This document shows, piece by piece, positions 17,180 through 26,648 of a stretch of DNA of 64,000 bases (positions are counted from its first letter, which is position 1; the number at the start of each line of letters is the position of its first letter). Source of the stretch: Sphingobacteriales bacterium. Its GTDB lineage: Bacteria; Bacteroidota; Bacteroidia; Chitinophagales; Chitinophagaceae. Below the pieces are notes generated by a model, which worked only from the letters and a program-made list of their open reading frames with translations, was not told the DNA's origin and searched no databases. The translations under genes were made by a program, and so were the position numbers. Location of the stretch: contig SEFP01000001.1 of assembly GCA_004144185.1 (NCBI GenBank), forward strand, positions 620,001 through 684,000, given 5' to 3'.

Positions 17180-17884
17180 ATGGCTATAAATAAACAGGTG
17201 GCCAATGCCACCGAGGCACTTCGTGACCTGACTGACGGCATGACTGTAATGCTGGGCGGTTTCGGGCTTTGTGGGATTCCGGAAATGTGCATCAACGAAC
17301 TGGTGCGCAAGGGTACCAAAGAACTGACCTGTATTTCCAACAATGCGGGTGTGGATGATTTCGGACTGGGATTGCTGCTGCATCAAAAGCAGATCCGGAA
17401 GATGATCGCCTCTTATGTAGGCGAGAACGCCGAGTTTGAACGACAGCTGCTGTCCGGAGAGCTTGAGGTCGACCTGATTCCGCAGGGTACACTGGCAACC
17501 CGCTGCCTCATCGCCGGGTACGGCATTCCGTTTGTACCGTTGCTGGCCGGCGTAGGTACGGAAGTGGCCGAAGGCAAGCAGACGGTGGAGCGCAACGGCA
17601 AAACCTACCTGCTTGAAGACGCGTTTGAGGCCGATTTTGCCATTGTAAAAGCCTGGAAGGGCGATACCGCCGGCAACCTGATTTATAAAGACACCGCGCG
17701 CAACTTCAACCCTATGATGGCGATGGCCGGTACAATCACGGTGGCCGAAGTAGAGGAACTGGTAGAACCCGGTGAACTCGACCCCAATAGGATCCATACG
17801 CCGGGCATTTATGTGCACCGCATCTTCCAGGGCGAGAACTATGAAAAGCGCATCGAGCAGCGGACCGTACGGTCGCGGAACTAA
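17180..17884 (+). CDS. scoA: 3-oxoacid CoA-transferase subunit A
   Basis: The product is 234 residues from the ATG at 17180. It moves CoA from succinyl-CoA to acetoacetate or another 3-oxoacid. The family motif MLGGFGLCGIPE at the N-terminus and the conserved ISNNAGVDDFGLGLLL, GTLATRCLIAGYGIPF and DTAGNLIYKDTARNFNP segments are present. Subunit B follows 57 bp later on the same strand. The pair serves ketone-body or butyrate-type degradation and recovers acetoacetyl-CoA. Confidence 0.93.
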   Translation: MAINKQVANATEALRDLTDGMTVMLGGFGLCGIPEMCINELVRKGTKELTCISNNAGVDDFGLGLLLHQKQIRKMIASYVGENAEFERQLLSGELEVDLIPQGTLATRCLIAGYGIPFVPLLAGVGTEVAEGKQTVERNGKTYLLEDAFEADFAIVKAWKGDTAGNLIYKDTARNFNPMMAMAGTITVAEVEELVEPGELDPNRIHTPGIYVHRIFQGENYEKRIEQRTVRSRN

Positions 17885-17941
17885 TCCTATTGGTCTTCCG
17901 ACAGCATTCGGTCTCACCCCAACCCTATTCTCATTCAATTC

Positions 17942-18598
17942 ATGGCACTCAGTAAAGAACAAATTGCACGTCGCATTGCGCGTGAACTTCAGGACGGTTA
18001 TTATGTGAACCTCGGAATCGGCATTCCTACACTCGTGGCGAATTTTATTCCGGAAGGCATCAGCGTTATGCTGCAATCCGAAAACGGCCTGCTGGGTATG
18101 GGTCCGTTTCCGTTTGAAGGCGAAGAAGATGCCGACCTGATCAATGCCGGCAAACAAACCGTTACGACTCTGCCTGGCTCCGCCATTTTCGACTCGGCAA
18201 CCTCATTCGGTATGATCCGGGCAGGCAAGGTCGACCTCACCGTTCTCGGCGCGATGGAAGTAGCCGACAATGGCGACATTGCCAACTGGAAGATTCCGGG
18301 CAAACTCATCAAAGGCATGGGCGGTGCGATGGATCTGGTTGCGGCAGCCAAGAACATTATCGTAGCGATGCAGCATACCGACAAGTACGGTAACAGCAAG
18401 CTGCTTCCGGAATGCAGCCTGCCGCTGACCGGGATTGCCTGCGTCAAAAAAGTCGTGACCGATCTGGGCTATTTTGAAGTCACGCCCGACGGTTTTCATT
18501 GCGTGGAGCGTGCCCCCGGCGTCAGCGTCGACGAAATCAAATCCAAGACGGCCGGCCGACTGGTGATTGCCGATGACTGTCCGGAAATGAGCTTCTAA
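17942..18598 (+). CDS. scoB: 3-oxoacid CoA-transferase subunit B
   Basis: The product is 218 residues. The catalytic glutamate that forms the CoA thioester is Glu47 in QSENGLLG. GIGIPTLVANF, LPGSAIFDSATSFGMIRAG and NWKIPGKLIKGMGGAMDLV are standard for the family. It is the partner of subunit A directly upstream. A very strong bidirectional hairpin follows at 18614. Confidence 0.95.
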   Translation: MALSKEQIARRIARELQDGYYVNLGIGIPTLVANFIPEGISVMLQSENGLLGMGPFPFEGEEDADLINAGKQTVTTLPGSAIFDSATSFGMIRAGKVDLTVLGAMEVADNGDIANWKIPGKLIKGMGGAMDLVAAAKNIIVAMQHTDKYGNSKLLPECSLPLTGIACVKKVVTDLGYFEVTPDGFHCVERAPGVSVDEIKSKTAGRLVIADDCPEMSF

Positions 18599-18613
18599 AC
18601 ACAGGTAAGCTTT

Positions 18614-18657
18614 AAAAGCGACTGCCCATCTGTTTTAACAGATGGGCAGTCGCTTTT
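18614..18657. terminator. Bidirectional terminator with 21-bp perfect stem
   Basis: Arms 18614-18634 and 18637-18657 are perfect inverted copies with a 2-base centre and A/T ends. It serves the rightward CoA-transferase pair and the leftward adhesin gene. Confidence 0.9.
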
Positions 18658-18685
18658 ATAATAATTTCCGTTCCGGAAGAGGCCG

Positions 18686-21600
18686 TTACCGCATCAGGGT
18701 TACGTTTCCATCCAACCGGGCGGTCTGACCATTGTCGCACTGTACTTCGGCCATGTATACATACACGCCCTGAGGTGCGAGTTGCCCCTTCTGGCGACCA
18801 TCCCATCCGGACTGTGGATTGTTGAGTGGCATTTCACCGGACTCGAACACCAGCGTTCCCCAACGGTTGTAGATTTTCAGGCTGCGGATGCGTCCCTGCT
18901 CTTTGCTTTTCGGGAAGAACCACCGGTTCTCACCATCGCCTTCCGGAACAAACGCCGTTGGGAAATAATACTGGTCGCCATTACAGTTGACCAGAATACT
19001 GACGCTATCCGAGGTAGCACACCCCAGTTCATTTTGCACCGTGGCGGTATAGGTTATGGAACCGGTTACCGTAGCAATGGGTTCAAAGCAGGCACTGCAA
19101 CTCAGGCCGGTTGCCGGACTCCAGGTAATTGCAGTGGCATTAGTTACGAGAGCAGGAATGGCTACCTGCCCGCCATAAATGCTGGCAATAGTTTCCGGAA
19201 GGTCGACGGTAGGTCGGTCGTATACATCCACCTGCTGATACAGGGTATCTACATAACAGATATCCTGTGAAAGCACGACCCGGTAGCGAGTGCTTTTGAC
19301 TGGTTTAGCAGTCGGGGTAGCACTGGTGCTGTCATTCAGGGACGCCGCCGGACTCCACTGGTATCTGGTTGCGCCCGAAGCCAGCAGTTGCACCGAATCG
19401 CCCGGACAGATTTTGAGGCCAGCCCCTACCGTCACGGCCTGCCGGTTGATGACCCGCACCTGTACTGTGTCAGAAGCCACACAGCCATTCGCATCGGTTC
19501 CGGAAAGCACATACTGGCGGTCTACCGGAGTTGAACTGATCGGTGTCAGGCAGGTGATGCAGGAAAGAGCTGTAGCTGGGTTCCAGTTCCAGGTAATGGC
19601 CGTACCGCTGCCTTCAAGTATTACGGGCTGGCCCGAACAGATGGTTTTATCCGGGCCTGCCGAAACCATTGGCGGGGTATGGGCGGGCAGGTTTACATTG
19701 ACAATAGCTACGCACTGGACGCTGTCCGAAACCGTCAGCGTATACAAACCGGGCAGCAATCCGGAAATGCTTTGGGTGGTCTGCGCCGGAACGGTATTCC
19801 AGGACCAGCTGTAGGCACCACTGCCCCCGCTGGCCTGACCGGTCAGCTTCCCTTCCGGCCGACCCGGACACGGTATCTGGTCGATGGTAATGGTTGCTAC
19901 AAGTGGTACCGGCGTTGGAATGACCGCAGTAGCTGTACGCTGACAACCGTTGCGGTCGGTAACCGTAACCGCATAGCTTCCGGACGCTAGGCCAACCGCA
20001 GTGTCTGTTATTTGTGCCGGGTTGGTATTCCACTGATAGATATAGGGGCCTGCGCCACCGGTAACGCTCACATACGCCCGGCCATTGTTTTGCCCCAGGC
20101 AGTTAGAGCCGCGGACGCCGGTGGTGAGTACCAGGTCTGTGGGTTGATTGATTGTAAACGTGTTGCTAGTCGTACATCCTTTACTATCTGTAATCTGTAC
20201 ATCGTAGGTACCGGCGTCCAATGCGGTAGCGGTAGGGCTGGTCTGCACCTGTATGGTGTTCCAGACATAGGTATACGGAGCCGTTCCACCGGTAACGGTA
20301 GCCGTGGCCGTTCCGTTTTTCTGGTTGAAGCACCGTACATCAACCGTTTGAATCGTAGCCGTCAGCACCGCGGGTTGTCCGATTACTGCGGTATCCGGCA
20401 CCACACATCCAAGCGCATCCCGTACGGATACAATCCAGGAACCGGCTGGTAACCCGGTGGCGGTAGCGTTGGTTTGAGGGGGTGTAGTCGCCCAGCTGTA
20501 GGTATAAGGGCCTTGCCCACCCGTTGCGGTAACGGTCGCCGTGCCGTTTGAGGCCCCGAAACAGCTGGCCTGCGTAGCAGCGATGGTAGTTCTTAACACC
20601 GCCCCGTTATTGATGTTGACTGAAGCTGTATGCAGGCATCCGGATCCATCCCGTACCGATACGATATGCGTTCCGGCAGCCAGTCCGGTAGCAGTCGGGC
20701 CGGTTTGACCGTTGTTCCAGCTGTAGGTATACGGCTGCGTGCCACCGGTGGCCGCATAGGTAGCCGATCCGTTGTTGACATTCGGACACAGCGGCTGGCT
20801 GACTTGAGTAAACGTTCCGGAAAGTGCAGGTGTTTGGGGAACGGTAGCCGTAGCCGTTTTAAGACAGTTGTTGGCATCCCGGACGGTAACCGTATAGGTA
20901 CCACTGTTGATTCCGGTGGCAGTTTGCGTTGTCTGCACCGGTGTGGTATTCCAGCTGTAGGTATAAGGCGGAGTGCCACCCGCCGGGGTAGCGGTAGCCG
21001 AGCCACCGGGAACGCCGGCACAGGGATTGGTAGTCGTTGAAGTAGCTACGGTAATTGCGGAGGGTTGCGTCACCGTTACTGTTCCGGATTTGGTACAACC
21101 TCTGTTATCCGTCACCGTTACGCTATAAGTACCCGCAGTCAGGTTGGCAGCAGTCGGACCGGCCTGACCATTACTCCAGTTGTGCGTATAAGGAGTAGTT
21201 CCTCCGGTAACGACGACAGTAGCAGAACCGTTGGCACCTCCGTTGCAGGAGATCGGTGCCGACTGCGATAGAGTAGTCGACAAGGCAGGCGGTTCGATAA
21301 TGGTTATAGATCCATTGCCGGTACAGCCGTTGGCATCGGTGACCACAGCGGTATAGGTTCCTCCTGGCAGTCCGGTAGCGGTTTGAGTAGTTTGGCCGGG
21401 AGTCGTATTCCAGGAGTAGGTATACGGAGTGGTCCCGGAGCCGGGCGTAGCAGTAGCAATGCCGTTTGTAAGACCGTTACAGGTAATATCCGTTTTGGTC
21501 ATCGTAACCGTGATGTTACTGGATCCGGCAACCGTTCCGGAAGCAGTTGTAGTACAGCCTGCATTATCGGTTACCGTAACGGTATAACTACCAGAACCCA

Positions 21601-22873
21601 ATCCCGTAATGGTTTGGGTCGTGCGAACCGGCGTCGTGTTCCAGGCATAAGTATACGGAGTCGTTCCACCGGTGACCGTAGCAGTAGCTGTTCCTACGGA
21701 ACTTCCGGCGCAGGAAGCCGTAGTAGCAACGGTTGCAACGGGGCCGGCCGCACCGGGATTAATCGTAAAGGTTCCGGAAAGGGTACATCCGCTGCTGCTC
21801 ATCGTAACCGTGTAGGTTCCCGGAAACAACGAGTCTACCTGGCTGCCGCTTACGTTTGTAAACGTATGAATCGTGGTACCTGCCTGAGCAATGGTAACGG
21901 TGTAGGTTCCGGCCAGTGATGGGGTTACGGAGAACACTGCTCTCTGGGCACAGGTGGCCGGGCGGATCAAATTATAGACGGGCGCGGGCGCGGCACCCAC
22001 CACAAAGTTGACGGTATCGGTTACCGGTTGACTGTTACCGCAGTTGTCTTTAAGGGTATTGGTATCGGTTCCGATATTCGCACGGAGGGTGTAGGTGCCG
22101 TTGGGAAGATTGCCACTCAGTTTGATGCGTACGTTCAGCGAGGCGGTACCGCCACTGGCACAGTTGGGTGCACCAGCCGATTGTATGGTTATACCCGGTA
22201 CCGCCGGTGTAATGGTAAAATCAGAGCCATTAGGCGCAATGCTGTTACAACGGACCGGTTCTGACATCAGTACGGTTACAGTATCACTGCTGGCGCCGCA
22301 AGGCGTATTGGCAGCCAGGAAACGTGGATTCTGGTTGTCGAAGATGGAGGCGGTTGAAGCTGCAAACGAAAGCAGATAGCCTGCCTGGGTAGGGCTGAAG
22401 TTGGAAACGTTTAACAGATAGGTTTCACCCGCATTGACAGGCAACGCCGCCTGCCATCCGTTTCCGGTAATAGTAGATGAAATTCCGGTAGCACCCGAGG
22501 TACCGGCAAAATCACACCGGACCGGCGTCAGGCCGTTGTACAACGTCTGGCAGCCACCACCGGTGATATTCCAAAGCCCGAAATCATAATCAGAGCCGCT
22601 GTTGGGCGTAATCGAAAATGCCAAGTTACCAGCCGTGGAGATGTTGATGATATACCAGACATCGTTGGTTTCATTGCTGGTCAAACATCCGCGGTTGGTG
22701 ATGTTCAATTCCTGCGTCGCGCCAAATCCGGAATACGAATTGGCCTGCGAGTAGGTCGCCTGACAAACCGGGATCGCACCGATACATTGCTGTTCCGGAA
22801 GGTTCTGCGTTCTTCCGGAAAAGGACGCCGTCAGGGCGCTTAATAAAAAAACGAAATGTAAAAAGTACTTCAT
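18686..22873 (-). CDS. T9SS-type SprB-repeat adhesin with gliding-motility C-terminal domain
   Basis: The product is 1395 residues. It has a signal peptide (about 1-22), an N-terminal beta region (NDVWYIINIS, about 45-170), an Ig-like segment (about 190-290), nine SprB-type repeats of about 76 residues with the core GGTxPYTYxWNTTP and GTYTVTVTDxxGC, a further Ig-like region, and a C-terminal CHU_C-type sorting domain (FVPEGDGENR, IYNRWGTLVFES, WDG, GVYVYM, final VTLMR). The C-terminal domain directs type B export through the type IX system. The protein is probably a surface adhesin or motility adhesin related to SprB but much smaller. No secretion core gene lies beside it. Confidence 0.92.
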   Translation of the reverse strand: MKYFLHFVFLLSALTASFSGRTQNLPEQQCIGAIPVCQATYSQANSYSGFGATQELNITNRGCLTSNETNDVWYIINISTAGNLAFSITPNSGSDYDFGLWNITGGGCQTLYNGLTPVRCDFAGTSGATGISSTITGNGWQAALPVNAGETYLLNVSNFSPTQAGYLLSFAASTASIFDNQNPRFLAANTPCGASSDTVTVLMSEPVRCNSIAPNGSDFTITPAVPGITIQSAGAPNCASGGTASLNVRIKLSGNLPNGTYTLRANIGTDTNTLKDNCGNSQPVTDTVNFVVGAAPAPVYNLIRPATCAQRAVFSVTPSLAGTYTVTIAQAGTTIHTFTNVSGSQVDSLFPGTYTVTMSSSGCTLSGTFTINPGAAGPVATVATTASCAGSSVGTATATVTGGTTPYTYAWNTTPVRTTQTITGLGSGSYTVTVTDNAGCTTTASGTVAGSSNITVTMTKTDITCNGLTNGIATATPGSGTTPYTYSWNTTPGQTTQTATGLPGGTYTAVVTDANGCTGNGSITIIEPPALSTTLSQSAPISCNGGANGSATVVVTGGTTPYTHNWSNGQAGPTAANLTAGTYSVTVTDNRGCTKSGTVTVTQPSAITVATSTTTNPCAGVPGGSATATPAGGTPPYTYSWNTTPVQTTQTATGINSGTYTVTVRDANNCLKTATATVPQTPALSGTFTQVSQPLCPNVNNGSATYAATGGTQPYTYSWNNGQTGPTATGLAAGTHIVSVRDGSGCLHTASVNINNGAVLRTTIAATQASCFGASNGTATVTATGGQGPYTYSWATTPPQTNATATGLPAGSWIVSVRDALGCVVPDTAVIGQPAVLTATIQTVDVRCFNQKNGTATATVTGGTAPYTYVWNTIQVQTSPTATALDAGTYDVQITDSKGCTTSNTFTINQPTDLVLTTGVRGSNCLGQNNGRAYVSVTGGAGPYIYQWNTNPAQITDTAVGLASGSYAVTVTDRNGCQRTATAVIPTPVPLVATITIDQIPCPGRPEGKLTGQASGGSGAYSWSWNTVPAQTTQSISGLLPGLYTLTVSDSVQCVAIVNVNLPAHTPPMVSAGPDKTICSGQPVILEGSGTAITWNWNPATALSCITCLTPISSTPVDRQYVLSGTDANGCVASDTVQVRVINRQAVTVGAGLKICPGDSVQLLASGATRYQWSPAASLNDSTSATPTAKPVKSTRYRVVLSQDICYVDTLYQQVDVYDRPTVDLPETIASIYGGQVAIPALVTNATAITWSPATGLSCSACFEPIATVTGSITYTATVQNELGCATSDSVSILVNCNGDQYYFPTAFVPEGDGENRWFFPKSKEQGRIRSLKIYNRWGTLVFESGEMPLNNPQSGWDGRQKGQLAPQGVYVYMAEVQCDNGQTARLDGNVTLMR
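19690..21755 (-). repeat. Nine tandem SprB-type repeats, about 229 bp each
   Basis: Within the adhesin gene nine degenerate units of about 229 bp (76 residues) follow each other. Each has a cysteine near the start, a GGTTPYTYxW core and a GCT near the end. Units differ by many substitutions, so the array is old, unlike the near-identical copies in the pseudouridine synthase gene. Confidence 0.85.
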
Positions 22874-23014
22874 TAGCAGGCGTGTTCGGTAACCAGACAG
22901 TGAATGAATCTATACCGGTTGGGGCCGGCGGTTTTCCATGCTAATTTAATTAACAAATCCGCTAAACCAATTAGACGCTTTTAAATAGGCACTAATGGCC
23001 CTTCACAGCCAGCC

Positions 23015-23022
23015 TATTTTTG
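23015..23022 (+). promoter_or_regulatory. -7 box for the flippase gene (TATTTTTG)
   Basis: A perfect TAnnTTTG box followed by C lies 15 bases before the ATG at 23038. No TTG is visible at -33. Confidence 0.6.
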
Positions 23023-23037
23023 CAGGCGCAACTCACT

Positions 23038-24546
23038 ATGGCCTCTCTCAAAGCACTCGCCAGCCAAACGGTCTGGTACGGACTCAGCAATATTGCATCC
23101 CGGTTTCTGAACTATCTGTTGACTCCTTTGCTGACCTACCTGCTGGCCGATGCGTCCGGCATGCAGCATTATGGCGAACTAACTATTCTGTATGCGGCGA
23201 TTTCCTTTGCCAACGTATTATTTACGCATGGAATGGAAACCGCTTATTTCCGGTTTTCCCACCAACCCTATACAGACCGCAGCAAGCTTTATCAGACGTC
23301 ACAGACGTCCCTGCTGATTTCTACACTCCTTCTGTGTGCCGGACTGTACCTGTTCCGGAAACCCATAGCTATCTTCTTTGACCTGGCGGCCTATCCGGTC
23401 TACATCTCCTGGTGTCTCTGGATCATCGCGTTCGACACCCTGGCCGCGCTGCCCTTTGCCCGGTTGCGACAGGAAAACCGCCCACGCCGCTATGCCTTCG
23501 TAAAAGTGGCTGGGATCATCGTCAATATTGCCTGTACACTCTGGGCCATTGGATATGGTCCGCGCTACGTCGCCGCGCATCCGGACAGTTTCTACGCCCA
23601 ATGGTCGGCACCGTATACCGCCACCGGACTGCTGCTGCTCTGCAATCTGGCCGCTTCTGCTGTGACCTTTTTGCTGCTGTTTCCGGAATGGAAGACGCTG
23701 CGCCTTCGCCTGGACCGGGTCTTGTGGAAAAAAGTCATCTTCTATGCCCTGCCTTTTGTCATCATCGGGCTGGGGGGTATGGTGAACGAAACGATGGACC
23801 GGATTCTGCTGCAAAAGCTGCTGCCCGGTGGAAAAGCCGTGGCCAAGCAATGGGTTGCGATCTACAGCGCCAACTACAAACTAGCCATCCTGATTACGTT
23901 ATTTATTCAGGCCTTCCGGATGGCAGCCGAGCCGTTTTTCTTCCGCGAAGCCGGCACTGAATCGGCTCCGCGCACCTACGCACGGGTCATGCATTGGTTC
24001 ATTATTACCCTGTGCCTGGCCCTTCTGGGTACCGTATTATTTCTGGATGTGTGGAAATATATGATTGGTGAAAACTACCGTTCCGGACTGGCCGTCGTGC
24101 CTATTTTGCTCTGGGCCAACGTATGCCTCGGCATCTATTACAACCTGTCGGTCTGGTACAAGAATACGGGTAAGCTACAATACGGAACGCTCATCACATT
24201 TATTGGTGCGGCCATCACGCTGGGACTGAACGTACTGCTGATTCCATACTACGGTATCCGGGCCTCTGCCTGGACAACCCTCATCTGCTATTTTGTGATG
24301 ATGCTGCTTTCCTATCTGTGGGGACAGCGGCATTATCCGGTCCCCTATGCCCTGCGTGCTTCAGGCATTTACCTGGGACTAGCATTGGCATTGCAACTGA
24401 TCCACGGCAGCATCAGTATGTACGTCGGTGTGCCGGTCCGGATCGTGCTGGGAGGAGTGTTTTTTGCCGGATTCTTGCTGGTGCTCCTCCGGACTGAACG
24501 GGCGACCCTCAGCCGCCTTCCCGTCATTGGGCGGTGGATGCGTTAA
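23038..24546 (+). CDS. Polysaccharide/O-antigen flippase-family membrane protein
   Basis: The product is 502 residues with 12-14 hydrophobic segments, a MATE-like lipid-linked oligosaccharide flippase (Wzx/RfbX type). The start QTVWYGLSNIASRFLNYLLTPLLTYLL is typical of the family's first two helices, and GMETAYFRF is common in Bacteroidota members. The ATG at 23038 follows a perfect promoter box. No glycosyltransferase genes flank it, so the substrate is unknown; the heptose genes 8 kb to the left may be functionally related (weak inference). Confidence 0.85.
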   Translation: MASLKALASQTVWYGLSNIASRFLNYLLTPLLTYLLADASGMQHYGELTILYAAISFANVLFTHGMETAYFRFSHQPYTDRSKLYQTSQTSLLISTLLLCAGLYLFRKPIAIFFDLAAYPVYISWCLWIIAFDTLAALPFARLRQENRPRRYAFVKVAGIIVNIACTLWAIGYGPRYVAAHPDSFYAQWSAPYTATGLLLLCNLAASAVTFLLLFPEWKTLRLRLDRVLWKKVIFYALPFVIIGLGGMVNETMDRILLQKLLPGGKAVAKQWVAIYSANYKLAILITLFIQAFRMAAEPFFFREAGTESAPRTYARVMHWFIITLCLALLGTVLFLDVWKYMIGENYRSGLAVVPILLWANVCLGIYYNLSVWYKNTGKLQYGTLITFIGAAITLGLNVLLIPYYGIRASAWTTLICYFVMMLLSYLWGQRHYPVPYALRASGIYLGLALALQLIHGSISMYVGVPVRIVLGGVFFAGFLLVLLRTERATLSRLPVIGRWMR

Positions 24547-24643
24547 AACTGCCTCTTACGGGTTTGAACAAACCCCTGCGTCCACCTGAAGAATAGGTGT
24601 GCGACGGAGTTCTCAAAGACACTGAAAACGGTTCCGGAAAAAC

Positions 24644-24651
24644 TACTTTTG
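24644..24651 (+). promoter_or_regulatory. -7 box for the PorE-like gene (TACTTTTG)
   Basis: A perfect TAnnTTTG box ends seven bases before the GTG start at 24659. A TTCCGGAA copy (24632-24639) lies just upstream of it. Confidence 0.6.
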
Positions 24652-24658
24652 CGCCGTT

Positions 24659-26536
24659 GTGCGCCTGCGTTCTTTTTTGTGTTTGTTTCTGCTCCTGATG
24701 GGAGTACTGGCTCCGGAAGTGCTCCGGGCCCAGTCGCGGCTGCAAAAAGCCCAAGCGTTGTGGGGTCACAAACAGTATGATGCGGCGATTACCCTGCTGC
24801 AAAAGGAACTGCAAGCATCCGAAAAGCAATCTGCCGACTATTATGTCGTCTTAGGAAGCTGGCTGTATCAGAAAGGACGGTTTCCGGAAGCCGTAACCGT
24901 CTTCCAGTCCGCTGCCCGCAATACCTCTAAAGGCGAACAAGCCTTCAGACTGCCGTTGGGACGGGCTTTGTTCCGGGCCGGACGGTACAGCGAAGCCATC
25001 CCGCAGGTTCAGGGAATCAATACCAATCCGGAAGCGACCTGGCTTGCGCGGGCCGCGACCTGGGCTGCAGCTCAACGCCCGGAAACCGTTGATCCGGAAT
25101 CGCTGGGGTCCCGGATCAATACCCGTTATCCGGAAACGTTCCCGCAGCTTGCTGCCGATGGTCAACGCCTGTATTACACCCGGCGCATCCGCGGCATCGA
25201 TGAAGATCTGATGCACACAGTGCCGGACAGTTGCGGCGGCTGGCTGAGCGGGGTGGTCCTGCCTAATCCCATTAACTCGCCCCGACAGGAGCGGGCACAG
25301 TTTATCTCTCCGGATGGACATTATATCTTTTTCGGCCGGGAAGACCTTCAGAGCGAAGACGGCTGGACCGGCGGCGGTGCCGACCTGTACATGGCCTATA
25401 CCGTACAGGCAGGCGATACGGCCTGGTCAATTCCCCAACCTTTTGGTGCTACCATCAACACGCCGGCCTATGAGGGTATGCCCGCACTAACCGCCGATAA
25501 CCAGACGCTGTATTTTGTTTCGGATCGTGCGGGCGGACTGGGTGGGTTCGACATCTGGTACAGCCGCTTTGAACGTGGCCTGTGGCAGACGCCCATCAAC
25601 GCCGGTCCGGCTGTCAATACGTCCGGAAATGAATTGTCGCCGTTTTTAGGAGCCGACGGCCAAACGTTGTTCTTTGCTTCCAACAGGCAACCGCAGAATT
25701 TCGGCGGCTATGATCTGTACCGCGCAACCCGTTTAGATACCGTCTGGCAACAGGCCGAGAACCTGGGACTGCCGATCAACTCTTCTCACGACGAGCTTTG
25801 TCCGGCGCTGGGAATTAGTGGAGACACCTTGTATTACGCCACCGACCGCGACGGACCGGCCGGTAACACCGATCTCTGGCGCTGTACGCTTCCGCTTTCC
25901 CGGCGACCTGCTGCCGTACAGTGGATCCAGGGTTTGGTGGTCGACTCACTTGAAGGAAGCCCCGTTACCCAGGCCTGGATTGAAGTAGTAGAAGCAGGTT
26001 CCGGAAAGGCGGTCGGCAACTTTCGCTCTAACCGCGGCGACGGCAGTTTTTCCATTTTTCTGGTCCCCGGCCATAGCTATCAGGTTACCGTTTCGCATCT
26101 CCGTTACCAGCGCAGCAGTACCCTGCTGCCCGTAGACACAGCAGGTGGTGCGCAACCCGTCCGGCTGGCGTTGCTTCCACAGGGATATGTAGCCCCCAAG
26201 CAGGACAGTCTTCTGTTGCGGCTGTATTTCCGGAAAAACGAAATTACGCTGACGGATACCGCGCGCCGGGCACTGGCTGCACAGCTTCCGGCACCATTGC
26301 CGGACGGCAGTGAGGTTCTGGTCTGGAGCTTTACCGACAACTCCGGAACGCCCTTAATTAATGAAGAAATCTCAGCCGTGCGGGCACAGATAGTGGCAAC
26401 AGCCTTGCGGCAACTGGGCCTTCCGGATACCGCTCTTTCAACGCAGGGCTGGGGAGAGGCACAACCGTTGACCTCCAACGCAACCGAAGCCGACCGGGAC
26501 CAAAACCGGCGGGTCGAAATCTGGCTTCGGAAGTAA
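24659..26536 (+). CDS. PorE-like outer-membrane protein: TPR, propeller, CRD and OmpA domain
   Basis: The product is 625 residues with a signal peptide (cleavage near ...VLRAQS). Order: TPR repeats (about 28-120), a PD40/WD40-like propeller (about 150-420) with repeated FISPDGHYIFF, LTADNQTLYFVSD and LGADGQTLFFASN blades, a carboxypeptidase-regulatory-like fold (about 425-510), and an OmpA peptidoglycan-binding domain with RVEIWLRK at the end. This exact order is that of PorE, the type IX secretion component linking the translocon to peptidoglycan; paralogues with the same order exist, so identity as PorE is likely but not proven. The start is GTG, a few bases after the promoter box. Confidence 0.85.
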   Translation: MRLRSFLCLFLLLMGVLAPEVLRAQSRLQKAQALWGHKQYDAAITLLQKELQASEKQSADYYVVLGSWLYQKGRFPEAVTVFQSAARNTSKGEQAFRLPLGRALFRAGRYSEAIPQVQGINTNPEATWLARAATWAAAQRPETVDPESLGSRINTRYPETFPQLAADGQRLYYTRRIRGIDEDLMHTVPDSCGGWLSGVVLPNPINSPRQERAQFISPDGHYIFFGREDLQSEDGWTGGGADLYMAYTVQAGDTAWSIPQPFGATINTPAYEGMPALTADNQTLYFVSDRAGGLGGFDIWYSRFERGLWQTPINAGPAVNTSGNELSPFLGADGQTLFFASNRQPQNFGGYDLYRATRLDTVWQQAENLGLPINSSHDELCPALGISGDTLYYATDRDGPAGNTDLWRCTLPLSRRPAAVQWIQGLVVDSLEGSPVTQAWIEVVEAGSGKAVGNFRSNRGDGSFSIFLVPGHSYQVTVSHLRYQRSSTLLPVDTAGGAQPVRLALLPQGYVAPKQDSLLLRLYFRKNEITLTDTARRALAAQLPAPLPDGSEVLVWSFTDNSGTPLINEEISAVRAQIVATALRQLGLPDTALSTQGWGEAQPLTSNATEADRDQNRRVEIWLRK

Positions 26537-26620
26537 CCGTCGGATTCCCGTTCACGCGAAATGGGCTGCTTTCTGCGCCGGATGACTGAGACTCTTGTCA
26601 GGGCCATCCGTTTTTTCAAA

Positions 26621-26628
26621 TAGCTTTG
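26621..26628 (+). promoter_or_regulatory. -7 box for nadC (TAGCTTTG)
   Basis: A perfect TAnnTTTG box lies 20 bases before the GTG start at 26649. It lies inside a longer in-frame extension and so argues against an upstream start. Confidence 0.55.
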
Positions 26629-26648
26629 TTGCAAAACCTCATCGTACT

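Noticed and set aside
17021-18157. 378-codon minus-strand frame
   Set aside because: It lies across the two CoA-transferase subunit genes, which are confirmed by motifs.
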